From Oscillospiraceae bacterium (lineage in GTDB: Bacteria > Bacillota > Clostridia > Oscillospirales > Ruminococcaceae): a stretch of DNA of 64,000 bases. The notes under the pieces are model-generated. The model was not told where the DNA came from and did not search any database. It was given only the letters and a program-made list of their open reading frames with translations. The position numbers and the translations under genes are program-made. Every line of letters begins with the position of its first letter. Positions within the stretch are counted from its first letter, which is position 1. Shown in pieces: positions 34,166-42,682 of this stretch. The stretch spans positions 1,674,001 to 1,738,000 of the forward strand of contig CP107210.1 in the NCBI GenBank assembly GCA_025757985.1, read 5' to 3'.

Positions 34166-35187
34166 AGCAGCTTTGGCACATGATAGAACGGTACTACCCC
34201 TGGCTTCTGTTGCTGCTGGGCGTGGATTGCTTTTGCGCTGTCATTCTTTGGATTTCTGACATTCAGGTATTTCAAACCTTGATCGGGTTAGTAGTTCTGA
34301 CGAGCATCCTTTTGTTTTCAGCGATTCTGTTTGTACTAAACAAGAGGGAGAACACCCACATGGAACTGTTCCGAGATTTCCTCAGTGATCCTACCATCTG
34401 CAATGAAGAACGGCTGCTCAGTGCCATTAGTCAGAAAGAAGGAGAATCTGTCCGATTTTTGGCTTCGGTTTTACGGGAATACAAAAACGAGAGTAACAAT
34501 ATGGCGGATGCCCTACGGGACTATGAAGAATACGTGGAGGGCTGGGCACATGAAGCGAAAACGCCCCTATCGTTGCTGACCATGCTCTTGGATAACCGGA
34601 ACGATGAAATCTCTCCTTCCCTGCAAGCAAAGCTGGATTATGTCCGCAGTCAGCTTCAGGAGGATGTCACGCAGATGCTGTACTATGCCCGGTTGAAGAG
34701 CAGTACAAAGGATTACCGATTTGAGGATGTCAATTTGAATGACTGCTTGGGTGAAGTTCTGGAGGACTATGCCCCACTTCTTGAAGAGAAGCATTTTGTC
34801 ATTCTCAACAAACTGCAATCTGAAACAGTCTATACAGACCGTAGAGGACTTCAGTTTATGTTGGGACAAATCGTTAGCAATGCCATCAAATATAGCAGCG
34901 ATAGTCCCATGCTTACAATTTCCGTGATACATTCGGAGACTGCAGATATCCTTTCTGTTGAAGATAACGGCATTGGCGTAAAAAAATATAATCTGCCGTA
35001 CATTTTTCAAAAGGGCTTTACCGGGGATTCTACTGACAGCAGAAAGAAGGCTACCGGTATGGGACTTTACCTGGTTAAGAAGATGGCCGACGATCTAAAT
35101 CTTCATCTGGAAGCAGCTTCCCAGTGGGGAAAGAGCTTCAAGATTGTCATCTTCTTTCCTAAATTGAGATCCAACGGAGGGAAATAA
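34162..35187 (+). CDS. bceS: Bce-type intramembrane-sensing histidine kinase
   Basis: A 341-residue kinase with two close N-terminal helices and almost no outside loop, the intramembrane-sensing type that takes its signal from the BceAB transporter. The H-box is EGWAHEAKTPLSLL (about H130), the N-box VSNAIKYS, the G-boxes VEDNGIGV and TGMGLYLVKKM. It ends 15 bases before the terminator at 35203. It completes a self-contained antimicrobial-peptide resistance cassette, the only clear cargo of the element. Confidence 0.93.
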   Translation: MKQLWHMIERYYPWLLLLLGVDCFCAVILWISDIQVFQTLIGLVVLTSILLFSAILFVLNKRENTHMELFRDFLSDPTICNEERLLSAISQKEGESVRFLASVLREYKNESNNMADALRDYEEYVEGWAHEAKTPLSLLTMLLDNRNDEISPSLQAKLDYVRSQLQEDVTQMLYYARLKSSTKDYRFEDVNLNDCLGEVLEDYAPLLEEKHFVILNKLQSETVYTDRRGLQFMLGQIVSNAIKYSSDSPMLTISVIHSETADILSVEDNGIGVKKYNLPYIFQKGFTGDSTDSRKKATGMGLYLVKKMADDLNLHLEAASQWGKSFKIVIFFPKLRSNGGK

Positions 35188-35202
35188 TATAAACAGAAAA
35201 AC

Positions 35203-35227
35203 GCCCGCAGGATTTTCTCCTGCGGGC
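35203..35227. terminator. terminator after bce operon
   Basis: GCCCGCAGGA and TCCTGCGGGC form a near-perfect stem with a short TTTTC-type loop. It lies between the kinase and the convergent small gene at 35237. Confidence 0.8.
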
Positions 35228-35236
35228 AGCGTGTTG

Positions 35237-35485
35237 TCAGCTATCCCAAGGCTTGTATTCTGTTACAGTTTTCAAATAGGTTTCGGGATCGCCGTTCAAG
35301 ATAAGGTCTGCATACTCCAAAGGAGCGTTGTAGATCAAATAATCCAGCTCTGACCGCTGATACATATTGTCAGCAATCTCGTTCTCAACGACGATAGTGT
35401 CAATCGCAATCATACTGCCGTCGCTGAATTTCACTTCCACACAGCAATTATCCATATTGTAGGCACAAGATATTAAGGTTTTCAT
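35237..35485 (-). CDS. small DUF6061-like protein
   Basis: An 82-residue protein, MKTLISCAYNMDNCCVEVKF at the start, with FSDGSMIAIDTIVVENEIAD and YLIYNAPLEYADLILNGD. It resembles the DUF6061 family that recurs at the ends of Bacillota integrative elements (from memory). The start follows ATGGAGGACATACC. No catalytic motif is visible and its role is unknown. It is the last gene before the right end. Confidence 0.78.
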   Translation of the reverse strand: MKTLISCAYNMDNCCVEVKFSDGSMIAIDTIVVENEIADNMYQRSELDYLIYNAPLEYADLILNGDPETYLKTVTEYKPWDS

Positions 35486-35517
35486 GGTATGTCCTCCATA
35501 ATTCGTAATATAAAGCG

Positions 35518-35558
35518 AAAATCCCGTCTGACTTCCTGTTAGAAATCAGACGGGATTT
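35518..35558. terminator. hairpin near right end of element
   Basis: AAATCCCGTCTGA and TCAGACGGGATTT are perfect 13-bp arms around a 15-base loop. It lies upstream of the small gene and about 50 bases inside the right inverted repeat, so it may insulate the element from host transcription. Confidence 0.75.
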
Positions 35559-35606
35559 GTCCGTATGCACCCCGGAAACCGTCAGCTAACAGTTGATAAG
35601 TAAATT

Positions 35607-35628
35607 AGTTCCTTATCACTGTTAAGCC
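35607..35628 (-). repeat. right terminal inverted repeat of element
   Basis: The complement begins GGCTTAACAGTGATAAGG and mirrors the left end at 19 of 22 positions. It is followed by AA and then the rest of the terminator (CCAACAACGGGC). Confidence 0.85.
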
Positions 35629-35630
35629 AA

Positions 35631-35675
35631 CCAACAACGGGCTTTTTCCTGTTTTGCGAGCCGCTGTGCAGAACC
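35631..35675 (+). repeat. right part of interrupted 111-bp target block
   Basis: CCAACAACGGGCTTTTTC to GTGCAGAACC matches 11634-11678, the second half of the empty block. After it the two loci differ. The stretch 35676-35866 holds no gene I can support; the open frame from 35717 is only an upstream extension of the methyltransferase frame. Confidence 0.85.
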
Positions 35676-35866
35676 GAGGCACTCAGGGTATAGCAAGCGC
35701 GCCTTGACAAGCACCCATGGGTGCGGTATCCTGTAAAAAAAGTGTAATGGTTTGCGGTGCCGCCGGGGCAGATCTGCTTTTTATGGTCTGCTTTGTGAGG
35801 AAAACTGCGTCCCCTGCAAGCCCGCCGGGAACAGCAGATAAATCAGAAGTCATCGAGGATATAAGT

Positions 35867-36481
35867 ATGCTGAACAGCAAGGAATTTGACCTTTGGGCTG
35901 ATGGGTATGACAAAGCGGTCGGCCTTTCTGATGAGGGAAATACCTATCCCTTTGCCGGTTATAAAAAGGTGCTCGGGTTCATTTTTCAGACCATAATGGA
36001 ATCAGAAAATGCCGTTGTGCTGGATATCGGGTTCGGAACAGGCACATTGACAACCAAACTGTACGAGCACGGTTGCTCCATCTATGGGCAGGATTTTTCG
36101 TCAAGAATGATTGCTTTGGCATCTGAGAAAATGCCAAACGCACATTTATATCAGGGGGACTTTTCAAAAGGGCTTGTTGAGCCTTTGCGAAGCTGCCGCT
36201 ATGATTATATTGTTGCGACATACTCTCTGCATCATTTGACGGATGCGCAAAAGAGAAGCTTTCTGTCAGACCTGCGCAGCTATTTAAAGGAGAACGGCAA
36301 AATCATCATCGGTGATGTTGCCTTTGAGACACGCGAGGCTTTAGAGCAGTGCAAATGGAAGGCCGGCGATGCATGGGATCCTGATGAAATCTACTTTGTC
36401 GTTGAAGAATTAAGAAAAGATTTCCCGGCTCTTTCCTTTACGCAAATGTCTGATTGTGCAGGCGTCCTGATGTTAGGCTGA
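35867..36481 (+). CDS. class I SAM-dependent methyltransferase
   Basis: A 204-residue cytoplasmic methyltransferase. The SAM-binding motif is VVLDIGFGTGTLTTKLYEHG, followed by YGQDFSSRMIALASEKMP and the motif IV-like YDYIVATYSLHHL. ATG 35867 follows GAGGATATAAGT; 50 extra codons upstream look non-coding. It resembles the YrrT/UbiE-like small-molecule group, but the substrate cannot be named. It is the first host gene after the inserted element and may have lost its original promoter to the insertion. Confidence 0.88.
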   Translation: MLNSKEFDLWADGYDKAVGLSDEGNTYPFAGYKKVLGFIFQTIMESENAVVLDIGFGTGTLTTKLYEHGCSIYGQDFSSRMIALASEKMPNAHLYQGDFSKGLVEPLRSCRYDYIVATYSLHHLTDAQKRSFLSDLRSYLKENGKIIIGDVAFETREALEQCKWKAGDAWDPDEIYFVVEELRKDFPALSFTQMSDCAGVLMLG

Positions 36482-36534
36482 CAATTACTCTTTCGCCGCG
36501 CCGCCCGATTTTTGGAAGAAAAGGTAGCATAGCA

Positions 36535-37806
36535 ATGAATCATCTGGTTATGACCTCCCTGCTTATGGTGGCAACGCATATCGCCTGCTTTGCCGCAATG
36601 ACCGAGCGGAAGTATTCGGTCAAAAAGACCCTGCTGCTCTACGGGCTTTACGCCTTGTTCTTTATCGTATGGGCCTTGCTGGCGTTTATGCTGCTGGGCA
36701 AGACCTCCCCGCATGTGATCTCCTTCTCGTTTGTGGGCACCATCGTACCGGCCGTTGCGCTGTTTTTGTACACCTCGGCCGACTCCTTCAGCAAAAAGCT
36801 GTTCCTGATCCTCACCTATGCAAACATCTTCTGCATCATACTCTGTCTTTCGGTTTTGCTGTGTGACAGTCTGCTGCCGGGCCTGTCGAGCGTTGGGCAG
36901 ATATACGCGCGCAGCATCGTGCGCATAGCGCTGACTGTACCGGCAATCCTGCTGTATCTGCGCCATGCCCGCCCGTATATGCGCACGGTACCGGGGGACA
37001 AAAAACGGACATGGTATTCCATCTCGCTTGTATCGGCGCTGTTTTTATTTGTGTTTTCCCTGCTGGTCGCACTCATCATGCGCAATACGCGCGACACCGT
37101 GTATTCCATGCTGTTTGGCACGACCACGGTGATTTTCGTTGCCGTTCTCTGGGTCATATTCGGCACGATCCAATCCATGAGCGCCGAGGCGCGGATGGAG
37201 CTGATCAGCCAAAATGTGCAATACCTGCAGGGGCAGCTTGCCACCGCGCGGGAAAACGCCATGGCAGCCAAGGCCATGCGCCATGATTTCCGGCATCATA
37301 TGCAGAATCTTGCGCTGCTGCTCCAGCAGGAAAAGCCGCAGGAGGCAGAGCATTATATTGAGGAATTTATCCACAGTCTGGACACCGCAAGCCAGATCGA
37401 TTTTTGCCCGCATGTCACGGTCAACGCTATTCTGAACAATTTTTACAACCGCACGCAGAAGGAGGGCATTGCCGTTTCGGTGACAGCCGAGGTGCCCGAG
37501 GATACGGCGATTGCCGACATGGACTTTGTGGCGATCCTTTCCAATCTGCTGGAAAACGCGTGCAACGGCTGTACGGCGTGCGGCTCCCACGGAAAGATCA
37601 CGGTAAGCCTCCGCATAAAAAAGGGGAAGCTCGTGATCGTGTGCAGCAACCCCTGTGCCCCCGGCCTTGTGATCGTGGACGATATGATCGAGCCGAAGGG
37701 CACCGGCATTGAAAGCATCCTGATGGCGGTCGACAAATACGACGGCAACATCCGCTATCACCTGCAGGACGGCATCGTGACGGCCAGCCTTGTCCTGAAC
37801 TGCTAA
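36535..37806 (+). CDS. GHKL-type sensor histidine kinase, orphan
   Basis: A 423-residue kinase with about seven membrane helices (residues 1-215) then a short coiled coil and the H-box AKAMRHDFRHHMQNLALLL. The C-terminal GHKL ATPase has the N-box LSNLLENACNGC and ends with GTGIESILMAVDKYDG. No LytTR regulator gene is next to it, although such kinases normally pair with one. The ATG at 36535 follows GGAAGAAAAGG. It reads in the same direction as the MATE-ATPase fusion at 38047, separated by a terminator. Confidence 0.88.
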   Translation: MNHLVMTSLLMVATHIACFAAMTERKYSVKKTLLLYGLYALFFIVWALLAFMLLGKTSPHVISFSFVGTIVPAVALFLYTSADSFSKKLFLILTYANIFCIILCLSVLLCDSLLPGLSSVGQIYARSIVRIALTVPAILLYLRHARPYMRTVPGDKKRTWYSISLVSALFLFVFSLLVALIMRNTRDTVYSMLFGTTTVIFVAVLWVIFGTIQSMSAEARMELISQNVQYLQGQLATARENAMAAKAMRHDFRHHMQNLALLLQQEKPQEAEHYIEEFIHSLDTASQIDFCPHVTVNAILNNFYNRTQKEGIAVSVTAEVPEDTAIADMDFVAILSNLLENACNGCTACGSHGKITVSLRIKKGKLVIVCSNPCAPGLVIVDDMIEPKGTGIESILMAVDKYDGNIRYHLQDGIVTASLVLNC

Positions 37807-37851
37807 GGCAACACCGCAGCCCCAACAGGCGCAAAAGCATAACAAGTTATC

Positions 37852-37882
37852 ACGGAGGCTCCCGGTGAGCCTCCGCTTTTTT
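37852..37882 (+). terminator. terminator after GHKL kinase gene
   Basis: CGGAGGCT and AGCCTCCG flank CCCGGTG and are followed by CTTTTTTTGC. It ends the orphan kinase gene. The 240-base gap to 38047 otherwise holds only a short GGCAACACCGCA at 37807 that resembles a MITE end. Confidence 0.85.
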
Positions 37883-38046
37883 TGCGGCGGCCGCCGCTGT
37901 ATTTCACGCAGAATAACCGGCGTTTCACGCAAAAATGAGGTAAAGCCGGATTATCCGATTATAATCAGAGTATAGATACCCAGTCTGCAGAAAACCGCTT
38001 TTCAAGGCACTGCAAAGCATGAAATACGGGAGGCCTATCCTCTGCT

Positions 38047-39774
38047 ATGAGTCAACATAAGGATCACTTTACACCGCGGATGTTCCACCGCCTGCTCGCC
38101 CCCTCACTGGCGTACTCCTTAGGGCTGGCGTTTGCTGCCATGGCAGATGCCATAGTAATCGGCTGGCAGATGGGCGTCACCGGCCTGGCGGCGCTCTGCT
38201 TCAGTCTGCCGCTGCATACGATGCTCCTTGCCTTTGTACATGGTCTGGGGCTGGGCGGCAGCACGCGCTATGCCCGGCTTCTGGCGGAGGGAAAGCCCGC
38301 GCAGGCAACAGATTGCTTCAACCGCGTCCTGCAGGCGGGGCTTGCCGTCAGCGTGCTGCTTGCCGCGCTTGTCAATCTGTTCCCGCAAGCAATTCTGGAG
38401 CTTTTGGGCACCACACCCGCTGACGGCACACTGTACACCGCCGCCAAAGGCTATCTGTGTCTGATCGCATCCGGTGCGCCGCTCTTTCTTTTAAAGTATG
38501 TGCTCAACGACTTTTTGCGCAGCGATGACAACCGGCGGCTGGCAACGCGTGGTTCCCTGTATGGCAACGCCATCCGCATCGCGCTGGATCTTGTGCTTGT
38601 GCCGGGTCTGGGGATGGGCACAGCCGGTGCCGCCGGTGCTACCCTGATTGGACTTTCGGTGTCGGTGCTGTGCTATATGCCCGCCCTTTTTGCGAAAGAC
38701 CGCACGCTGCACCTTGCCGCTGCCCGGCCAAACCCGCGCGAGACACTCTCCTGCCTGAAAAGCGGGCTGCCCGCCGCGGCCCCGTACCTGTACCGGATGG
38801 TGTTTTTCCTCTTTGCCAATCATCTGCTGCTGCGCCTCGAGGGGGAAAACGGCGTGGCGGTTTTCGCCGTGGTGCAAAGCACCGCGTATCTGATTTTGTA
38901 CATATACATCGGTGCTGCCAAGGCGGCGCAGCCGCTGTTCCGAACCTTTTACGGTGAGAAAAACCTGCCGGCGGCACGACGCGCCCTCGCGTTTGCGCTG
39001 CGGTGGGGCCTCTATGCCGGCAGCACCGCAGCGGCGCTGATCTTCCTGTTTCCGGGCCTTATCTGCAGTGCCTTCGGTCTGCACGAGGAGGCACTGCACT
39101 ACCTTGGCGCACCGGCGCTGCGGCTGTATGCCCTGAGCAGTATAGGGGCCGGTGTCAGCATGGTGCTGCACACCTATTATCGCTCGATTCATGAGGAGCA
39201 AAACGCCTTTATCATCACCCTGCTGCGAAACTTTGTAATACTGCTGCCCTGCACGGTATTTTTTGCCACTTCCCTGCCGCAGTTTTGGTGGCTCTACCCC
39301 GTGACCGAGCTGCTTTCTCTGCTGCTGCTTTTTGTATGGCGCTGCCTGACAGGCCGGGAACGCCTGTTTGATGCCGCGCGGGTCTACTCACTGACGATGC
39401 ACGGCAGCAGCCGGGAGTTCACGGCCATGGCCGGCGGCATTGCAGCCTTTTGCGACCGGTGGCAGGCGGCACCACGGCAGCGGTACTTTGTTTCGATGGC
39501 TGCAGCAGAAAGCTGCTCGGCGTTCCTCGAACAGGCACCCGGGCATATCGCGGAGATACAGATCACGCTTGTCGCGCTTGAGGACGGCGATTTTGAGCTG
39601 CACATCCGGGACAACACCGACTTTTTCGACTCCTTCTCCGCACAGGCCGACCGCCTTGGCGGAAAAGGCACATTGGACATCGAGGCCGTGGGTATGCAGG
39701 TCATCCACCAGCAGGCCAAGGAGTTCTCTTACCAGCAGTATGAGAGCTTCAGCACCCTTGTCGTGCGGATATAA
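38047..39774 (+). CDS. MATE efflux transporter fused to ATPase-like domain
   Basis: A 575-residue protein. Residues 1 to about 440 are a MATE-family antiporter with 12 helices (AMADAIVIGWQMGVTGLAAL, GNAIRIALDLVLVPGLGMG). The last 135 residues are soluble and resemble an RsbW/anti-sigma-type HATPase: REFTAMAGGIAAFCDRW, SMAAAESCSAF, LEDGDFELHIRDNTDFFDSF and the end VGMQVIHQQAKEFSYQQYES. The ATPase N-box Asn is not obvious, so it may bind ligand without phosphorylating. Such a tail could sense nucleotides or dock a partner to control export. The start follows GGGAGGCC at wide spacing. The adjoining kinase may share its signal; this is inferred. Confidence 0.85.
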   Translation: MSQHKDHFTPRMFHRLLAPSLAYSLGLAFAAMADAIVIGWQMGVTGLAALCFSLPLHTMLLAFVHGLGLGGSTRYARLLAEGKPAQATDCFNRVLQAGLAVSVLLAALVNLFPQAILELLGTTPADGTLYTAAKGYLCLIASGAPLFLLKYVLNDFLRSDDNRRLATRGSLYGNAIRIALDLVLVPGLGMGTAGAAGATLIGLSVSVLCYMPALFAKDRTLHLAAARPNPRETLSCLKSGLPAAAPYLYRMVFFLFANHLLLRLEGENGVAVFAVVQSTAYLILYIYIGAAKAAQPLFRTFYGEKNLPAARRALAFALRWGLYAGSTAAALIFLFPGLICSAFGLHEEALHYLGAPALRLYALSSIGAGVSMVLHTYYRSIHEEQNAFIITLLRNFVILLPCTVFFATSLPQFWWLYPVTELLSLLLLFVWRCLTGRERLFDAARVYSLTMHGSSREFTAMAGGIAAFCDRWQAAPRQRYFVSMAAAESCSAFLEQAPGHIAEIQITLVALEDGDFELHIRDNTDFFDSFSAQADRLGGKGTLDIEAVGMQVIHQQAKEFSYQQYESFSTLVVRI

Positions 39775-39800
39775 AAAGTGTTTTCCATCGCTTCGTCATC

Positions 39801-39835
39801 ACAGCGCGGCCCCTGCTCGCCAGAGGCCGCGCTGT
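39801..39835 (+). terminator. terminator after MATE gene
   Basis: ACAGCGCGGCC and GGCCGCGCTGT are perfect 11-bp arms with a 13-base loop, followed by ATTTG. The remaining 39836-40059 contains TTGTGC-N17-TAAAAT at about 39922-39950 as a weak promoter candidate for the nucleotidase gene. Confidence 0.75.
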
Positions 39836-40059
39836 ATTTGCGCCTTGTGTGCCATTGCCAGAGCTTCCAATGTCTGTCAAATCCTATTTCTTCCGCTTTC
39901 TTTTACCCTTGCCGAAAAGGCTTGTGCGGGCTGTGCATATATGCTAAAATATCAGCAATATGGTTACAACTATATAGCAGTAATGCTCTTATATACCGGA
40001 GGGAGGCGGCAGCTTGCGGCCCTGTGACTTCGGCGGGCATTGGTAAAGGAGAATAGGAA

Positions 40060-42009
40060 ATGAGAAAAGAATGTACCGCGCTGGCACTGGCGGGCGTGCT
40101 GCTGCTTGCGGCTGTGCCCTGCGCATGGCCCGTTTGCGCGCAGGACGCAGCACCGGGCACAGCGGTAGACATCGTATTTACCCACGACACCCACTCTCAT
40201 CTGAACACCTTCACCACGGTGGTGGACGGGCTGGAAACAGAGCTGGGCGGCTTTGCACGCATGAACACCCTGATCGAGGCGCAGCGGGCGCAAAACCCCG
40301 ATACGCTGGTGATCGACGGCGGCGACTTCTCTATGGGAACACTGATCCAGACCGTGTTTGAAACGCAGGCGGCCGAGCTGCGCATGCTGGGGCATCTTGG
40401 GTGCGATGTAACGACCCTCGGCAACCATGAGTTTGACTATCGCTCCAAGGGGCTTGCCAACATGCTGACCAGCGCACAGGCGTCCGGGGATGCTGTCCCG
40501 GCCATGGTGGTCTGCAATGTAGACTGGGACACGATGGAGGCAGAGGGCCTGACCGAGGGGCAGCAGCGCCTGAAGGACGCCTTTGCCACATACGGCGTCA
40601 GCGATTATACCGTGCTGGAGAAGGGCGATGTGGACATTGCCGTGGTGGGTGTTTTCGGCAAGGACGCGCTTGCCTGCGCCCCGACCTGCGAGCTGAAATT
40701 TGAGGACCCGATCGAGGCGGTCAAACAGACCGTGGCCGACATCAAGGCCAACGAGGATGTGGATATGATCGTCTGCGTTTCCCACAGCGGCACATGGGAG
40801 GACGAGAGCAAGTCCGAGGACGAGCTGCTGGCCAAGGCGGTGCCCGACCTTGATCTGATCCTGAGCGGCCATACCCACACCGAGCTCGAGAAGCCGATCC
40901 AACACGGCAGCACCTATGTGGTATCCTGCGGCGAGTACGGCAAGAACCTTGGCGAGCTTACGCTGACACAGCAGGCGGACGGCCGGTGGGCCATGTCTGC
41001 CTATGAGCTGATCCCGATCACATCGGATATTGCGGTGCACGCCGCCACGCAGCAGACGATCGACAGCTTTATGGACACCGTGGATACCGACTATCTTGCC
41101 CGGTTCGGCTACACGAAGGATCAGGTCCTTGCAGAGAACGACATTGTCTTTTCCACCCAGAAGGATCTTGAAAACATCCACGAGGAGCATAACCTCGGCG
41201 ACATCATTGCGGATGCCTATGTCTACGCCGTGGAGAACGCCGCCGACTATGACGGTGTACCGGTGGATCTGGCCGTTGTGCCGAGCGGCACAGTGCGCGA
41301 CACCTACGCCCGGGGCGACATTACGGTCGAGCAGGTGTTCAATTCCTTCTCGCTGGGTATCGGTGCGGACGGCGTGCCCGGCTATCCGCTCATCAGCGTC
41401 TACCTGACCGGGCGGGAGATCCGTACTGCTGCAGAGATCGATGCCTCCGTGTCCGATTTTATGACAACGGCGCGCCTGTATTGCAGCGGGCTGAACTTCA
41501 CCTACAACCCGCACCGGCTGCTGCTGAACAAGGTGACCGATGTCTGCCTTGAGGATGACGGGCAGCGCGTTGCGTTGGAGGATGATAAGCTGTACCGCAT
41601 CGTGGCTGACCTGTACAGCGGCCAGATGCTGAGCGCCGTGACCGACATGTCCTATGGCATCCTCGCCATCGTGCCGAAGTATGCGGACGGCACCCCCATC
41701 ACCGACTTTGAGGATGTCATCATCACGGAAAACGGCCGGGAGCTGAAGGCATGGGATTCGATCGCGCGCTATATGGCCTCGTTTGCCGACACGGACGGCG
41801 ACGGCATTGCCAATGTGCCGGCGTATTACAGCACCACCCACGGCCGCAAGCTGGTCGATACCAGCCGCAGCCCCCTTGCCCTGCTGAAGAATCCCAACAA
41901 ATTCACCGCCGTTTACGCCGGTCTGCTGGCCGTGGCGGTGCTGCTGATCGTGCTGGTTGTACTGCTGATCCGAAAGCTGGTCAAAAAGGCCAGACGCCGC
42001 GCCGCATAA
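40060..42009 (+). CDS. surface-anchored 5'-nucleotidase (UshA-type metallophosphatase)
   Basis: A 649-residue exported enzyme that should release phosphate from nucleotides outside the cell. A signal peptide ends near PVCAQDAAPG. The calcineurin-like domain has FTHDTHSHLN, DGGDF, LGNHEFDYR, VSHSGTWE and SGHTHTELE as metal ligands. The C-terminal nucleotidase domain follows (EEHNLGDIIADAYVYAVEN, PSGTVRDTY, YCSGLNFTY). The end is a membrane helix (YAGLLAVAVLLIVLVVLLI) with a basic tail, anchoring it at the surface. The start follows AAAGGAGAATAGGAA. A role in nucleotide or phosphate scavenging is family knowledge. Confidence 0.93.
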   Translation: MRKECTALALAGVLLLAAVPCAWPVCAQDAAPGTAVDIVFTHDTHSHLNTFTTVVDGLETELGGFARMNTLIEAQRAQNPDTLVIDGGDFSMGTLIQTVFETQAAELRMLGHLGCDVTTLGNHEFDYRSKGLANMLTSAQASGDAVPAMVVCNVDWDTMEAEGLTEGQQRLKDAFATYGVSDYTVLEKGDVDIAVVGVFGKDALACAPTCELKFEDPIEAVKQTVADIKANEDVDMIVCVSHSGTWEDESKSEDELLAKAVPDLDLILSGHTHTELEKPIQHGSTYVVSCGEYGKNLGELTLTQQADGRWAMSAYELIPITSDIAVHAATQQTIDSFMDTVDTDYLARFGYTKDQVLAENDIVFSTQKDLENIHEEHNLGDIIADAYVYAVENAADYDGVPVDLAVVPSGTVRDTYARGDITVEQVFNSFSLGIGADGVPGYPLISVYLTGREIRTAAEIDASVSDFMTTARLYCSGLNFTYNPHRLLLNKVTDVCLEDDGQRVALEDDKLYRIVADLYSGQMLSAVTDMSYGILAIVPKYADGTPITDFEDVIITENGRELKAWDSIARYMASFADTDGDGIANVPAYYSTTHGRKLVDTSRSPLALLKNPNKFTAVYAGLLAVAVLLIVLVVLLIRKLVKKARRRAA

Positions 42010-42017
42010 GGCCGCCC

Positions 42018-42046
42018 TTGCCAAAAGGGCGCATCGGGGCTATACT
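42018..42046 (+). promoter_or_regulatory. sigma-A-type promoter for nicotinamidase/recQ
   Basis: TTGCCA at 42018-42023 and TATACT at 42041-42046 are 17 bases apart, close to the sigma-A consensus. The gene start is 45 bases downstream. It would drive the hydrolase and probably recQ, which follows after 19 bases. Confidence 0.75.
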
Positions 42047-42090
42047 GGATACGAATACAGTATAGGTATTTCCCTAAAAGGAGAGCAAAC

Positions 42091-42663
42091 ATGGAGAGCG
42101 AAAAAATCATTCTTGATATTGTGGTCGATGTGCAGAAGGACTTTATCACCGGTGCGCTGGCAAACCCCGCTGCGCAGGCCAATGTAGCCCATCTGGCCGA
42201 TACCGCCAAGGCCCACGCCGAGGCCGGGCACTGGATGTTCTTTACCCGCGACACCCACCCCGACAACTATCTGGAAACGCGGGAGGGCCGCCATCTGCCG
42301 GTGGAGCACTGCATCGAGGGCGAGGACGGCTGGAACCTTGCCCCGGAGCTGGAAAACGCGATGGCCGGCACCGAGCCTGCGGTCTGCCGCGTGATCAACA
42401 AGGCCACCTTCGGCAGCTATATGCTGCCCAGCGATATTCTGGACGAGCTGATGGCCCACAACAAGGCCGTGACCGACCTTGAAAAAATCGTTATCTACGG
42501 CTACTGCACCGACATCTGTGTCATCAGCAACGCGATGGTGCTGCGCGCCGCCTTCCCCGAAACGGAGATCGAGATCCTCTCCGACTGCTGCGCCGGGGTG
42601 ACACCGGGCACCCACCGCACCGCGCTGGACGCCATGCGTGCCTGCCAGTTTACGATCCTGTAA
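42091..42663 (+). CDS. pncA: cysteine hydrolase, nicotinamidase/isochorismatase family
   Basis: A 190-residue cytoplasmic hydrolase. The catalytic triad is visible: Asp in DVQKDF (about D13), Lys in INKATFGSY and Cys in YCTDICVISNAMVLR. The layout and the metal-side residues TRDTHPDNYLETREG fit nicotinamidase, which makes nicotinate for NAD synthesis. Other members of the family hydrolyse similar amides, so the substrate is likely but not certain. The start follows AAAGGAGAGCAAAC. It is followed closely by recQ. Confidence 0.85.
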   Translation: MESEKIILDIVVDVQKDFITGALANPAAQANVAHLADTAKAHAEAGHWMFFTRDTHPDNYLETREGRHLPVEHCIEGEDGWNLAPELENAMAGTEPAVCRVINKATFGSYMLPSDILDELMAHNKAVTDLEKIVIYGYCTDICVISNAMVLRAAFPETEIEILSDCCAGVTPGTHRTALDAMRACQFTIL

Positions 42664-42682
42664 GGCCGGAGGCATCCGCACC

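Larger units (their letters stand above)
20969..35628. mobile_element. 14.66-kb Tn4451-like mobilizable element with Bce-type cargo
   Basis: The boundaries come from the sequence itself. Inverted repeats of 22 bp (19 matches) mark both ends, and removing 20969-35628 plus one AA rebuilds a 111-bp block found intact at 11568-11678. Contents from the left: large serine recombinase, TnpW-like protein, MobV relaxase with oriT, small HTH-like protein, SF3 helicase, CHC2 primase, zinc-ribbon protein, unknown protein, sigma-like factor, Bce-type ABC transporter and two-component system, DUF6061-type protein. TnpX-like recombinase, TnpW and TnpZ/Mob genes are the hallmark of Tn4451/Tn4453. No type IV secretion genes are present, so it would be mobilized in trans. 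It sits in the loop of a terminator hairpin. Confidence 0.9.

Noticed and set aside
21023..35187. Element as a self-transmissible conjugative element
   Set aside because: No VirB4, VirD4 or other type IV secretion genes lie between its ends; only a MobV relaxase and oriT are present.
37807..37818. GGCAACACCGCA as a third MITE end
   Set aside because: Only 12 bases match one end; no partner end or target duplication is visible nearby.
39970..42024. Long minus-strand open frame opposite the 5'-nucleotidase
   Set aside because: The plus strand has all metallophosphatase motifs, signal peptide and anchor; the opposite frame is a codon-bias shadow.
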